Source: Aquila chrysaetos chrysaetos
Taxonomy: Eukaryota > Chordata > Aves > Accipitriformes > Accipitridae
Length of the DNA stretch: 64,000 nt
Direction: 5' to 3'
Assembly (NCBI RefSeq): GCF_900496995.4
Contig: NC_044027.1
Coordinates: forward strand, 7,898,743-7,962,742
The stretch's first letter is position 1; every line of letters starts with the position of its first letter. The notes under the pieces are model-generated. The model made no database searches. It was not told where the DNA came from and worked only from the letters and a program-made list of their open reading frames with translations. The position numbers were made by a program, and so were the translations under genes. Of the stretch, positions 42,411-55,589 are shown piece after piece.

Positions 42411-45400
42411 AATTTATCCTTCTGTCTTTCTGCCTAAATCAGCCCATCTACTGCTGCAAGCCTTGAAGTTCCTCTGTCCTGTCCCACGGGATGTGGGGTG
42501 AGCTGAGGTTGCACAATCACAGCCTGAGCACAAGGAGCCCAGGGGGTCTCTGCTCCAGGCCGTGTTCCCATCCCCTCTGGACTTCCCTGTGCTCTGGGGC
42601 TGGGGACCCCCCAGTCTCTCCTCGCTGCTGTGGGATGGGGTCATGAAGCCCCCTGCACCCCTTCCAGTGCTTGTAGCTTCATCTGGCTGCTTCTCCAGAA
42701 GCTGTGCTGGGGGCTCACACTCCTCAGGTGGTGCTGGTGTAGTTCACAACCTCTTATTTCTTTTTAAGCCCTGTCCCTTGGAGCTGGCCCCCGGTGACTG
42801 TGGGCAGCGGTGGCCGTGGTGCTCTGCAGTAACTCCTTCCTGAAGGGGCAGCTGGAGGGGACCTTGCTGGCATGGCACGCTGCGGCAAACGTCCCTCTGC
42901 CCTGCACCAAGGGTGGCAGCACCCGCTCAGGGCAAACCTGGGGCTCTACACTGGCCAGGGACACCTTCCTTTGCCCCTCCACACAACTGTGCTGTGGGGT
43001 GAGCTGGGACCCCCCACAGAGCCCTCCAGGGGTGAGCTGTCCGTGCCTCCCCTGCCAGGAGCGGAGCCAGGAGGGGAATGTGAGCCAAGTCCCCTGCAGT
43101 TGGGAGAGGGATCTTTGATGCGGCTTCTTTCAAGTGGTGCTTAGCGCAGCCGCGAGTCTCAGAGAGAGCGAGGAGGGGGGCGATAATTGCCCTCAGTTCC
43201 CATTTCATGCCTTTGCTTGGATGCAGAGCCCATGAGGGCTCTCAAAGGAAAGAGAGGATCATTGTTCCTGCTCAATGCTGCTCTGTGCAGAGCCAGGGCA
43301 GCTCTCCCCCTGCCCCGTGGCTGCCGCTGCCCCGGCCCAGGGGAACATCCCGGCCGTGGCCCAGCAGCGCTGGCCCTGGGCCAGCTTCCTGCGGGACTGC
43401 TGCTGGGGTGGTAGGGGAGCTCCGGAACTGCGATGGGCCTGCTGGGACTGGGGTCCCTCTGGGAGCTGCAGGGCCGACCTTGAGCTGCTGGCCCTGGCCT
43501 GGCCACGCTGTTTCTGGATCCCTGATGGGTCTGGCCCGTGCCTCACCCTCACCTGTGTGTCTGGGCTGTGTCCACTTTGGCACCCTGAACCATGGGGGCT
43601 GGCACCACTGCAGTGGCAATCCAGGAGCCATGAGACCTGGGTTTGTGGCCAGGTCTGTAAGCGATGCGCTGGGTGATGTGGGTGAACATCTTCCCTTCTC
43701 TTCAGGCTCTGTTCCTGGGTTTGCACAGACCTGTGAACATGCCTCCAGGGCTCTGATCACATCTGGAAATGTGGCATGAACCTGCAGTCCATGCTGGGAA
43801 CAGCTGGAGCCAGTCTCTGCTGTCTCCAGCCAGGGCAGCTCCTGCTGACCCACCTCACCTCAGTCCCTCCATGCTTGAGGTTGTCAAACCAAGGTGTGAC
43901 ACCATGTAGTCAACACGTCACTGGACATTTATCACAGATGCCAGGGAGAGACCGCACAGGAGATCCCCACTGCCGCAGCCTGGTGATGGGGGGGCTGTTA
44001 CCGGGCCTGGGGTGTGCTTGGCCCTTGCCTGGGCTCAACCCGGAGATGTGCCTCGCCCCCAGGCTGCCCCAGGGGATGCAAGATCTCATCCTCTGTGTCC
44101 TCAGCCATGCGGCTTGGGAAGGATCCAGTCACACAGGTCTATTTGTAGTTTCTGCCTTCTGCCCAGCTCTGTTCCCTTCTCACGCCCTTGGAGGCTGGGC
44201 TGCGTGCCCAGCTACCCCACTTAGAGAAGGGCTGCTCTCCCAGCAGAGCAATTATCCCAAATGCCAGCAGGAACAGCCACATCTTGGGCCCCCAGCCCAT
44301 ATATTTTGTGCTTTTTGCTTTTCTTCCCTGCTGCATGGTCAGAAACTGCTCTGCCCATCATGGGTCCTTGCTGTACTGGGCAGTTTGCAGCAGCCCCAGC
44401 ACCCAGCGCACTGTCAGGCCACACTTTCTGCACCTGCTGTCCTGCTCTGGCTGGTGCAAATCCCTGGGAGATGGAACAAGGATGTGATGGCATGGAAAAG
44501 GTCCCAGGTCCTGGGGCTGGTCCTCACCAGGATGGGAAGCTGGGCCGTGCAGGGCTGTCTTGGCTAAAGGAGTGCCTGGTGAATCTCAGATCCATGAGCT
44601 GGCACCCAGTACCTCTTGCTCATCCCCTTGGTCCCTCGTTGCGGGTGTTCTCCTGCCCTAGACCATCCCTGTGCCTTGTTGCCACAGCCCTGCCTGTATC
44701 CCAGGCTCCAGCTTGCCAGTGCTCTCCTCCTCTTGGCAGAGATAAAACTGCCTCCTGCCTTAGCAGCTTTACCTGGCATGTGCCCAGTGCTCCCTGTTCC
44801 TCCTCCCTGGCTGTGGCCATGGGAGAGTTTCGTTTTCTGCTGACACTTGAGGCATGGTGGAGCAAAGATCCACACCCAGGTGGCAAGGGACCTGGTCTTC
44901 CCTCTCCTCTGCAGTGTACGGCAGGGGCAGTGGTGGGTGAGCCTCCGCCCCACCATCCCAGCTCATTCCCGGGGGGGATGCTGGGGCCACAGCTGTGCCA
45001 GGTGCCCCCAACATCTCCATCACGGGGGAAATTGAGCGCAGCATCCTGGCTCTGCTCCAACATCCTGCCAGATCACTGCCAGGTCTGATGTCTCCCTGCA
45101 GCCATGACCCCAGCCCGGTGTGGGTTCTCACCGCTGCCTGTGCCACCAACCAAGCCTCTTCCAAGGTACAGCTGATTGAAGCCAGATGCTCCATCCCAGG
45201 GAGACCCGGTGTGATGAGGAGGGGTGGGGCTCCCAAAATTCCTGCTTTGCAGCTGCGTGCCACGGGGACCATGACTTTACTCCCCCCATTACATAAAGAG
45301 GCAGCTGCCCATGGCGGATATCCACCCTATTTCCTCACTCTCGGAGAAGCAGCTGTTGGGAACCAGAGCAGGGGCTGGGGTCCTGGCCAGCACCCTGGGG

Positions 45401-46839
45401 TGGGCCACACTCGCTGTGTGGATGCCCTTAGACCCAAAGAATCCCCTTGTGGGACACTGATGTGGTGGGTGCAGACACGGTGGAGGTGGCCCCCTCCTCC
45501 TGCCCTGCTATCGGGGCACCTCTGGTCACCCTTCCTAAGAGATGGGATCATGCCAAGTGGTGCCATGCCCCAGGGAGGGACAGGCAGCTGAAGGGCCAGA
45601 AATGGCTGTATGGGCAGAGAGCCTGCACTGGAGGCTGGGCTGTAGCCATGTCCCAGGGAGCGATCAAAACCCACCCACACGATGACACTGTTTAACTGCT
45701 CTGCCTCAGTTTCCCCAGCTGTAGATGAGGGCTGGGCACATGGACCAGCACATCCCTGCGGCAGGAAGCCTGGGCTGCTCTGTGCCTGTGCAGTTTCAAC
45801 AAACAAGCATTTTTCCTTCATTCATTCCCATGTCTCGCTGCAGACTGGCCCCATGGAAACAGGGCAGGGAGGACACATGGCTCCCACTTGCCCTGCAGCC
45901 AGATCCAGGAGCCAGCGCTGGGAGCAGTGAGTCCTGCTGCCCCAGAGCCTCTCCTGGGCGCATGCCCCCATTTATGCCCAGGGCATCCCTGCAAGGGTCC
46001 AAGGCACTCCACAAATCTGTTGTTCCCTGCTGCAGGCAGCCAAGGACAGCCTGTTCTCGGACAGGTCCAGGCAGACAGCTTTGGTTTCTCTTGGCTGCTG
46101 AAAACGATTTCCTGCCCATGGAGGAGGCGTGTGGGGTGTCAACAAGCCCAAGAAGACATCAAGTAGGGATGTGGTGGCTGCAGGGATGTCCCCCAGCCCT
46201 TTTCCTTGGGGAGAAAAAAAAGAAACTGTTATTAAATCTTCCTGTCAAGAAGCTGATGGCAGACAGGGCTGCCTGCGCTGCCTGTACCAGGGCATCCCAC
46301 AGCCGCCCTCGGGCAAGGGTCGTGGCCATGGCCACATCTGTGTCCCACAGATGGGCACCCACAGGGCAGAGCTCAGACACAGTGGTGACAGCCCAATGCA
46401 AGCAGGACATCCTAGCCTGAGCTCCCCTCACCCATGTCCCCAGGCACAGCCTCCAGCCAGCTCCTTGCGGGTGAGGATGGAGCTGCCGTGGAGGGACTGG
46501 TGCTGGTCAGGCCCTGCCAAACCCTGCGCAGGCACTGTAAGGCACCCTGCCTGTGAGGTGGGTGTCACAAATGACACGAGTTTGCTCTGTCTTAGCCCTG
46601 GGCTCCTCCCTGCCACGCTGCTATGGTGCTGGCAGACACCTGAACCGGGTGGCAGCATCACAGGCAGGCAACCCAAGCAGGTCTGCAATGGAGGGGAACA
46701 AGGGAAACAGAAACCCAGCCACACCGTACTGAGAGTGTGCACCAGCCATGTGGGCTGACCTTCCCCCTCATGCTGTTGCACACACATGCATGGCAAAATA
46801 TTTATCTGTATTTACTGGTTGGGGTCCCCAGGACTGATG

Positions 46840-46956
46840 TGATGATAGGCTCTGAGCAACCTGATCTAGTTGAAGATGTCTCTGCTCATTGCAGGGGGCT
46901 TGGACTAGATGATCTTTGGAGGTCCCTTCCAACCCAAACTATTCTATGATTCTATG
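46840..46956 (+). mobile_element. CR1 LINE 3' end with terminal repeats
   Basis: The stretch reads GAGCAACCTGATCTAGTTGA, GGGGCTTGGACTAGATGATC, then AGGTCCCTTCCAACCCAAAC and two copies of ATTCTATG at 46941-46956. This is the classic avian CR1 3' terminus and is better preserved than the other copies. Only the tail is present, as usual for 5'-truncated CR1 insertions. Confidence 0.88.
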
Positions 46957-48953
46957 TGGAGCTGGGGGGGTGAAAGGAAACTCCAGATAAAGTTGTGCCA
47001 TGGGCAGCACCGGGCTCCAAGGGAAGGGCTGAGCACGGCGAGTGCCATGGCTGCGGGCAGGCTCTGCCTGCAGTAATGACATCCTCGTCCACAGGGTTTT
47101 GCGTTGCTTCATTTCTACAAAGGCACTGAGTGGCTCTCAAACCACAACGGCTTTTCCATCCCTGCTGAAGATGAATGGCTCTCACACGGTGCTGGTCAAA
47201 CTGGGAAGGAAACAGGCTTTTTTGTCCTATTGACTAAACAAAGAAACCCAGAAGACATTGCCTCAGCCCCCAAGGTTTTGTTTAGCCCAAAATGAAAATA
47301 TTTTGTATTGGTTTGACTTCAGTTCAGGCTTTTTAAACACACTTTCCTTTTTTCTTCTGCTCTATGTAGGGCCAGTTGAAATAATAGAAAAGCTGTTTCT
47401 AAGTAGCACACAGAGAAATGGCCCCATCCTGGTACTCCTGGCATGAGCTCTGCCATGCAGAAAGCTTCCACTTCTTTGGGATGCTTCCAAAATCTTCGTT
47501 AGATCTTAAAATCTTCCAAAACCTCTGTTAGTCCTCAGGCTGAAACACTTTGTGGGGGAGACCTGGTCCCATGGGCAGATTGGACGTACCTCTGTGCCGG
47601 GCTGGGAGCTGCGCCAGTGTCTGGGTTCAGCGTCCCATCCCCCATGAGGGATGTGCCCTGGCCAGCTTGGAGACAGCTGAGCTGGATGGGCCAGGCAGAT
47701 AATAATCAAATAATCTAATGATTTCATCATTAAATATTTAATATTGATGGCTTAGGAAGAAAATAATTTGGGCTCGTGAGAGGTCCTGGTGCTGATGCTC
47801 CTGCACAGATGCAAATGCCTTCTCACTGGTGCCTGCGTGGCTGGTCAGTGTCGGCGGCCACTGCTCCGTGCCGGGCTGCCGGGCTTGTCCCTGGCATCCC
47901 TGCCTCCTGGGCAGCCAGAGGCACTGTGCTGATTCTGGTGAGGTTCTTGGTGGGGTCTGCAGGGGCAGCCTCATCCCCACAGCATTCTGTGCTCTGCACC
48001 ACCCAGGACACCTGCACGTCAGCTCTCATTTTGCTTCTGTGTCTGAAATCCTAAGGGGGGTTTTCCAGCCCAGCCATTTTTCACATTTTCCTCTGATGAG
48101 TAGTCTGTTGCACCGCTGCCAACTCCCAGAAAGTCATAAATCTCTCTGGCCCTTCTAAAATCATGAAGTTAGGGGGAAAAAAAGGAAAAAAACAAAAGCA
48201 GCTTTTGTAAACAATACTTTTAGGAGAGAGCATTTATTCCCCTCCAGTGTCCTCAGCCTTCATCACTCCTATCACTCAGCTTTCCCCTGCAACACCCGCC
48301 TTTAGTGGGAGCCCAGTCTTACGAAACCAAAGGAGCTATGAAAACCTAAATATTGCAAAGCTTTATTTGGTTAAGAAGAAAGGCAAAGCCGTTGGGGCCA
48401 TTAGGGCTGCGAGGTTGGAAGCAGCTCACCCAGCAGGATCTGACACCAACAGAAACTCCCTGGTTGCTTTGTGTCCCGCAGGATGGCTCTGCTGGCGGGG
48501 TCTGGGGGGGGGGCGGTACAGCTCCCACCGTGGCCGCACCACATCCTTGGGACAGTGGGAGCTCAAAGCCCACCTGTCCGTGCTGCCCCAGGGCCCACTG
48601 CCGCTCCCTGTAGCTTTTCCAGGGATTTCCACCATTTTCCTGGGACCATGAGCTGCTTTTCTTCCTCCTGCTTCCCAGTGGGATTGGCAGCTCTCCCCAC
48701 TTCCAGGACATTTGCGTGGCTGGTGCAGGATGTGGGTCTGCAGGACAGGATTTGTTCTCCCAGGTCCCCTGCCCAGGTCTCCAACCCCCTGGCCCCTCGC
48801 AAACCAGGCAGATGCTCAGGGATTCAGACACCACTAGAGAAACACCCTGCTGGGGGTGCACACATGGGCACAGGCACGGGCACAGCAGCCCACCTGTGGG
48901 TGTACACACTCATGCTGTGCCAGGCTGTCCTGGGGCCGTGTACACCGAGTCTG

Positions 48954-49020
48954 TGCTCACACCATGTCCATGCTCACACCATGTCCATGCTCACACTGTG
49001 ACTGTGCTCTCACCATGCCA
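48954..49020. repeat. 17-bp minisatellite, four units
   Basis: The unit TGCTCACACCATGTCCA occurs twice exactly, followed by two diverged copies. Confidence 0.85.
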
Positions 49021-51864
49021 AACTGTGCTCCACACCCCGCACACCGAGAAAGCCCCCCCCACTTTCCCCACTCAGTTCCTGGCTCTCCAGCAAGGCAAAG
49101 AGGAAGGAACCCCTCCATGGGCAACAAACTCTGTTGGGCTCAACGCCCTCCACTCTAGCCCACCCATGCATCCCACATCCACCCATGCACCCTTGTCCAT
49201 ATGCGACACCACCCTGGCCACATGAGTGTTGTCTGTGTTGCAGGGTGAACCTCATCCTGCAGAAGCCTGGGAAAAACAGGCTGGGTATAAAATTAGCTGG
49301 AGCTTTTATTGCTGGGATTTTATTTTTAAATGCAATGGAAAATACATCACTGGAGGGAAAAATCCAAGAGTTCTGGGCCAGCCTGTGGGATCACAGCGTA
49401 CCTCTGGCCCATGGTGAATGTCCTACTCATCCCTGGGTGGGATGCAGGGTGGGAGCTGGCTGCAGGGTGCAGTCAGTGGGGTAGCAAGGACAGTGAGGGG
49501 CTGATCCTGCCCCCCCGGCACGCAGCCAGGGCAGTGCGTGAGGAGCAGTGGTGGCACAAGGGGCAGCAGGGGTGGATGAGCCCTGCTTGCAGGCATCATG
49601 GTGGCCATAGGGTCCCTGAGAAACTCCAGTGGGAAGGGACCTTCCTATCTGAGCAGGATGGGACCCTCTGGCCAGAGAAGATACAACTGGGGGTCTGGAA
49701 ACTCAGGACTGCCCTGGAGAGGCTGGAGATGGACAGAGCCACCAACACTTCCAGTGCATGAAGTGAAGGTGGGAGCCGGTTTCAACCCAAACTGAAGTAG
49801 GAAGTTCTCTGTGCTGGGGTGGCAGAAGCTCCTTGTTGAGGGATGGTGCTGATGCTGGAGGTTTGCCTGTGCCCAAAGGGAGGTTTTTTGACAAGTCCAA
49901 AGAGGAGGGATCTACTGAAGGGTGTAAATACAGAGAAATCAGGAAATCACATCTGGCTCAGGAAATCCCTGAGCTGAAAATAGGTGGAGACAGGGAGAGG
50001 GCTCAAGGGAAGTATTGCATATGCTTGCTGTCATCTTCCTCATAGCTGGACACCACTGGGTGGCATGAGGGGGCAGTGGGGACATCATAGCCATGTTATT
50101 GCTGACTGCTCCCGGGCTTATTTGCTCAGAGAGGTGTGTGCCGGCCATGAATGCAGCTGGCACAGGTTCTAGCTGGACTCTGAAATGGTTATTTTTTTAA
50201 ACCAGTGAAACCTGTACCTGTAAAGATCTCACCTGAAAGCTTAAACCCACTGCCAAGGGTCTAAGCAAGTGCCTGGTTTCCTAGTGAGCTCCTCACCACA
50301 AGCTGCTCAGTGACTCCCAGGGGACCCCAGTTATTCCAGATACTGGAAACGTGGCTCCTCGCACAGACACCCACTGCTGAAGCCACCAGACCTGGTGTCC
50401 ATCCTCTCCCCTCCGAGCTGCCCTCATGCCCCACAGGTGTGATGGTCCTGGCAGGGTGATAAGAGGACCCTGAGCTACATCCGCAGCCTTGGACAGGGCT
50501 CAGGGTCTCTGTCTCGGACCCACATGCCTCTGGCTGGCACTGGCCGGGATGTAGTAGCTGCTTGGCAGCTGTGCTTGGCCCTGGTTTGTGGAAGCCTTGC
50601 TGTGGTCAGGCACCCACGTAACTACAGGAGAACTGAAAGTGCCGATCCCAGGGCTCGCTTCCAAACAAAGGCATGTGTGGGATGTCGGAAAGGGAAGCTG
50701 AATCATTTAGCAAGGCACATGGAAGCCTTCCTATACGACAAGGTGGGGACAGGATGCGGTGGTAGCCGGGCAGGCTCCTGGCAGCAGTTTGGCTCTCAAA
50801 CCAGCTGTCAGAGGCTGAGCAGGCTCCTGCCATGGGAAGGCAGAGGTGTGGGATCCTCCACAGGCTGCAGGTGGAGATCTGCTCCACCGTGGACCTCCAT
50901 GGGCTGCAGGGGGACAGCCTGCCTCACCATGGGCTTCCCCACGGGCTGCAGGGGAATCTCTGCTCTGGTGCCTGGAGCACCTCCTCCCCTCCTTCTGCAC
51001 TGACCTTGGGGTCTGTAGGGCTGTTTCGCTCACATCTTCTCCCTCCTCTCTCCAGCTGCTGTGCAGCATTTTTTACCCCTTCTTAAATACATTGTCACAG
51101 AGGAACCACCACCTTTGCTTATGGGCTCAGATTTGGGCAGCGGTGGGTCCATCTTGGAGCCAGCTGGAGCTGCCTGGGTCCAACATGGGGGCAGCTCCTG
51201 GTGTCTTCTCACAGAAGCCACCCCTGCAGCCCCCCCTTGCCACTACCAAAACCTTGCCACATAAACCCAATGCAGTCCCAAGGACACGACACCTCCCTGG
51301 CAGGAGGGTGACCAGGCTGGAGCAGAGCAGGGAACACGCTGGGAGCGGGATGTGGTAGCTCATCCACACCAGCCTCTGCCCAGCTCCTGTCTGGTTGACA
51401 CACACTGGGCAGGATCATTTCTGCCCCAACAGCATCTTCTCACAGGCCTGGGCTGGTTTCGGCTCTCATGAGGACTCACCAGCAAGGGCAGCTCCTCTGA
51501 CACCTGGCGCAGGGTGTGTTTTGGGAGCTGGACCTAACTGGCCGCTCCTTGGAAAGGAGACGAGTGGCTGCTGGCTGCTAAGCATGCCTCTGGCAAGCCA
51601 TCCGCACCCCCAGTCTCTGCCAAATTTCACACTCATGCAAAATGCTATTTTTCTGTGCTGAGGGTTTAACTTCAGCCCTGCCCAGGGAGTTTGAGCTGAA
51701 AAAGTCATTCCAGCAAAGATTCTTCCTGCGGCAGGGCAGTGTCTCCCTGCGGCTCCTGTCAGCAGCATGTGAAGCGATGATTGCTCTTCCATCCCACAAA
51801 AAAGCAAAATCCAGCTGAAGCTGGAAAAATTGCACTCAGCAGTTTCATCCAAGTCACCTGCTGA

Positions 51865-51910
51865 AACCTGAGAGCAGGAATGAACCTGAGAGCAGGAATG
51901 AACCTGAAGG
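51865..51910. repeat. 18-bp tandem duplication
   Basis: AACCTGAGAGCAGGAATG occurs twice exactly, plus a partial third copy. Confidence 0.85.
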
Positions 51911-53648
51911 TGGGACGAGCATCCTTCCCATGCCCTTCCCGGGCATGGCCCCATCCTGGCGGGCACAGAGCACCTGGAGGTCATACTGCCAGCTTCCCAC
52001 AAATGAACCTGGGTGCGTTTTTCTTTTCCTTTTGTCCCAGTTACAAAGCACAAACATACCTTAAAAGGGCAGGGTGGTGGCTTTGAGTGAAGTATTAGCA
52101 GCCCTGAAGGCCTCAGAGATCATCCCAGGACACAGCTGTTCTCCATCTCCTTTCCCATCTCCTTTCCCTTCTCGGTGACTCATTACCTCTGCAAACTGCT
52201 TCAGCTCAGGGATTTCTGTTTAACCGGCGCCACCCCAGGTGTGGGTCCTGCCTGCTCTTCTGTCCTGCAGCACACAACATCAGTCGTGGGACTGTGTTTC
52301 TTCAAAATATTTTTCAAATGTTAGTGAAGGAGGAAGGCTGGCACCCCGCAACTGAGGCTGAGACCCTGCTGCCAGCCGGGATGCTCCCAGAGCCGAGTGA
52401 GATGCTGTGCCATGGAGGCTGGGCAGGGGATGTGGAGCAGTCCCTGACCTGCTTCATGCTGAAGCAACTCTCTTTTCATTTTTCAGAGGTTTGCACTAAG
52501 CCAGCTGACCTTCTTGAAGTGGTCTGAAGAAGACCCACAGAGGTGTCTGTTTTGGGGCAGGAACAGGTAACCTGGAGCACTGGGGTGCATTTAAGGGTGT
52601 CTGTCTGCAGCTGGAGAGATCCCTGTGCATCCTGAGGGGCATCCAGCTGCTCGTAAATCATACTGTTTTGTAGCGTATGGAGGAAGAGGAAATGAATGAG
52701 GCTTTCAAGGGCTTTTTGAAAGCTTCATAGCACATGATTTTCTCAAATTGCAGCTGATGGCATCCCACGATGAGCTCAGAAGCTCCAGATCTCCCTGAAA
52801 GACAAATAAAAATCCAGTTTTGCAGTTATGTTCCAAAACTGAGAAGTGTAACCTTGAAAATCTCTGCAGCTCACAAACTTTCTTTTTTTAAATTTCAGGA
52901 TTTGGGGTTGTCTGACTCCCATTTTTGAGTCATTTGAGAAAAAACCCTAAAGAGGGATGGGCTAGCTGGGGGTGCACTGGGAATTCAGCAGGAGGGCTCA
53001 TACAAAAGGCTGCAGCATGGGCAACGGTTGTGAAGTGGAAGGGTTAAATATGGAAAAAATATGGATTTATAAATTGATTAAAACTGATTAATTCCCTGAC
53101 CTAGGTATGGATCAGTTCAACAGCTTGATCTCAGTAATAGGTGATTTCACGGCAGCTCTACAAAGCTTGTCCCTGCTCCCAGGGCAGCCTTGGGAGCACT
53201 GGGTTTGCCAGAAGGAGACAAGTCTGGATGCTGGAGGGCTGCTGGGAGGCAGATGCTGAGGGACTGTCTCCAGGAAAGAAAGCTTCCAGCGGTGTTTGCC
53301 CAAAGTGGGAGCTGTCAGCAGCTAGGAGAGATCTTCTACCCAGTGCCCAGATGTCAGTGGTTTTTGGGTTAGGAGCCTGCAGGGCCTGCGCAGCTGGGGC
53401 AGGCAGGGCAGCTGCCTGGAGGCAGCCCAGGGCAGCCACCAAGGGCTAGGAAGCAATATGGGAGAGGGAGGGCTCACTTGGCTGGGCCTTGGCCAAAGGG
53501 TCGCAGCACCTGCTCTCCTGCCCTTGTGCTGCAGTGGGTCCTTTTGCTGCCATCCCTGCAAACAAGTCCTTGCAGACAGCCAGGTGTGCCCCAGGCTGCT
53601 TTGGACACCTCATGCTGTCTTCCCTGCCATGGCGGTGGGAAATGAAGT

Positions 53649-53710
53649 CTGTCCTGTGTGTGCCATCATCTGTCCTGCATGTGCCATCATCTGTCATGCC
53701 TGTGCCATCA
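53649..53710. repeat. 21-bp tandem repeat, three units
   Basis: Units of the form CTGTCCTGCATGTGCCATCA with a final T, three copies with few mismatches. Confidence 0.85.
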
Positions 53711-55574
53711 CACTGGCTTTGCTCTGCGGGGCACAAGGGGTCCCACTGCCAAGAGCGGTGATAGCTTGAGGCAGGAATAATGACAGCCCATGACGTCCCC
53801 AGTGGCCCCCTTCAGAGGGGGTCCATGCTCCTCCCTTAGCCACCAAGGACGCAGAGCCCTGGGAGCATGTGAGAAATGACTTGCCGAGGTCACTTGGAGC
53901 TAAGCCCTGGTGCTGCTGGGCAGTGCAGCAGGTTTTCGGCTAAGTCAGCAGTGTGACAGTGGGAAGTCCTTGTCCTGGAACAAAGGATGCTCTCCCAGTC
54001 TCGGCACCAGCATGGGTGGCTTCAAGTCACTTTCTGCCCTCTAGCAGTTGGCTGGCTGGGGCTGTGTGCGGGAAGCCCACCAGGGAGGGAAGGATCTAGC
54101 TGCCCACACACCAGTTTGGTGGGGAGAGGATGGGAAAATGTCATTTGGGAAAAGAAAGTGTGTCATGCTTAGCTGGGGCTGGAGCAAGCCCTGGTGCTCC
54201 AGCAGAAGAAATGGCTCTCCAGAGATTTCTTGTTGCATTTTGGGATGCGGAAAGGACTGAAAACATGCCTGCTGGCTAGAGGGTGATCCTCAGGGCCATG
54301 TGCCTTTACATACAGACAGTAACCATCTATCAAAAGGAAACTCCATTATTAGGGTGAGAAATAACACTACTGATAAACTCAAATTTAGAGATTGCTAAGC
54401 CAGGTGGCCAGGCTGACAAGGTGCTGCCCCGGGCTGGGGGGACCCGCAGGTGCGGGGCTCTAAGCTGCTGTGCTGGAGCTGCTCTTGTGGCTTCTGCTGG
54501 AAAATGGTGGGAAAAGGCACTGGCAGAGCCGGGAGTCCAGATGAGATGCCTCCCTGGTGCAGAGCTTTCTCCAGAAGGACTGTGGCAGGGGGAGGGGATG
54601 GGATACCACGGCACAGCTCCGCTGGCCATTGCCAGCCTTATGGGGAGGCCACCAGGGAGTCCCAGCCTGCATTAAAAATCTAGTTTTTATTAAAGTCCTG
54701 CCAAAGAAGAGGAGAGACCCCTCCTTTCCCTCAGGTTGAGTTTCCAGTGCGAGGTCTTGCATCAAGCAAGCATAGTTTGATGCCAAAGATTTGAAGGAGC
54801 AGTTGCCCTGGGACAGGACAGCTTCCCCAGCTGCAGAACTGCACAACAGCATCAAGGGACATGATTATGCCTCTGCAAGCGGGAACCCTCCACGGGGTGC
54901 TGGTCCTCAAAACTGACTGCAAGCATCAGAGGGAAGCAAAATTATCTTGTTCAGTGCAAAACGGGATTGGGCTAAACTGACACCTTCCCACATCCCTTCC
55001 CAGAGCTCAGGAAGGGGATGCTGGAGAAGCATGGCACACTGGGGATAGCTGGGCTGTGGCACACTGCCGGATAGCTGCAGGATGGCAGTGGGAAGATGGC
55101 TTATGCCCTAACAGAGATGCTCCTACCTCCTGAACTGGCTGCTGTGGCACAGCAGGAGGGCAGTGGACACACAGAGCCCTCCCAGTGCTCAAGTCCTCCT
55201 AAAATGTTAGTTTTGTCCCTAAGACCTCTAGGGACTTGAGGGAACCTCAGAGCAGAGAGTTTCTCCGTGCAACAGCAATGGGAAAAGAGCAAATTCACTA
55301 CACAGGAGAACTAACGGAGAGGTGCTAACGCAAGCCACATCCTTCCGGGTTACTTGAATTCTCCTTGCAGACCAATGCAATAGCAGAGAATGGAGAAACA
55401 GATCCTGTTTGGACCTTCAAGGGGCAAAATCCCTCATGCAACCAGGTTAAATGTAGATAATTAGGGAATAAGAGACTGCTTCAGGACAGAAAGTGGTGTC
55501 GGTTTGGGGGCAAAGTAGATTGCAGTGCTGGCACCTGCCCCAGGCGCAGGAGACATGGCTGCGGGTACACTGCA

Positions 55575-55589
55575 CCCCCCCCCCCCCCC
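55575..55589. repeat. C15 homopolymer
   Basis: Fifteen consecutive C on the plus strand. Such tracts are prone to length polymorphism and sequencing error. Confidence 0.9.

Noticed and set aside
43776-45088. Two overlapping long plus-strand frames (263 and 275 codons)
   Set aside because: They overlap in different frames and have Pro/Cys/Ser/Trp-rich content. No conserved motif or splice context supports either one.
49226-49484. Frame containing NRLGIKLAGAFIAGILFLNA as a possible membrane-protein exon
   Set aside because: The hydrophobic stretch arises from local T-rich DNA. There is no family match and no phase-consistent neighbouring exon.
52142-52168. CTCC/CCCATCTCCTTTCCC duplication
   Set aside because: Too short and simple to be listed as a repeat of interest.
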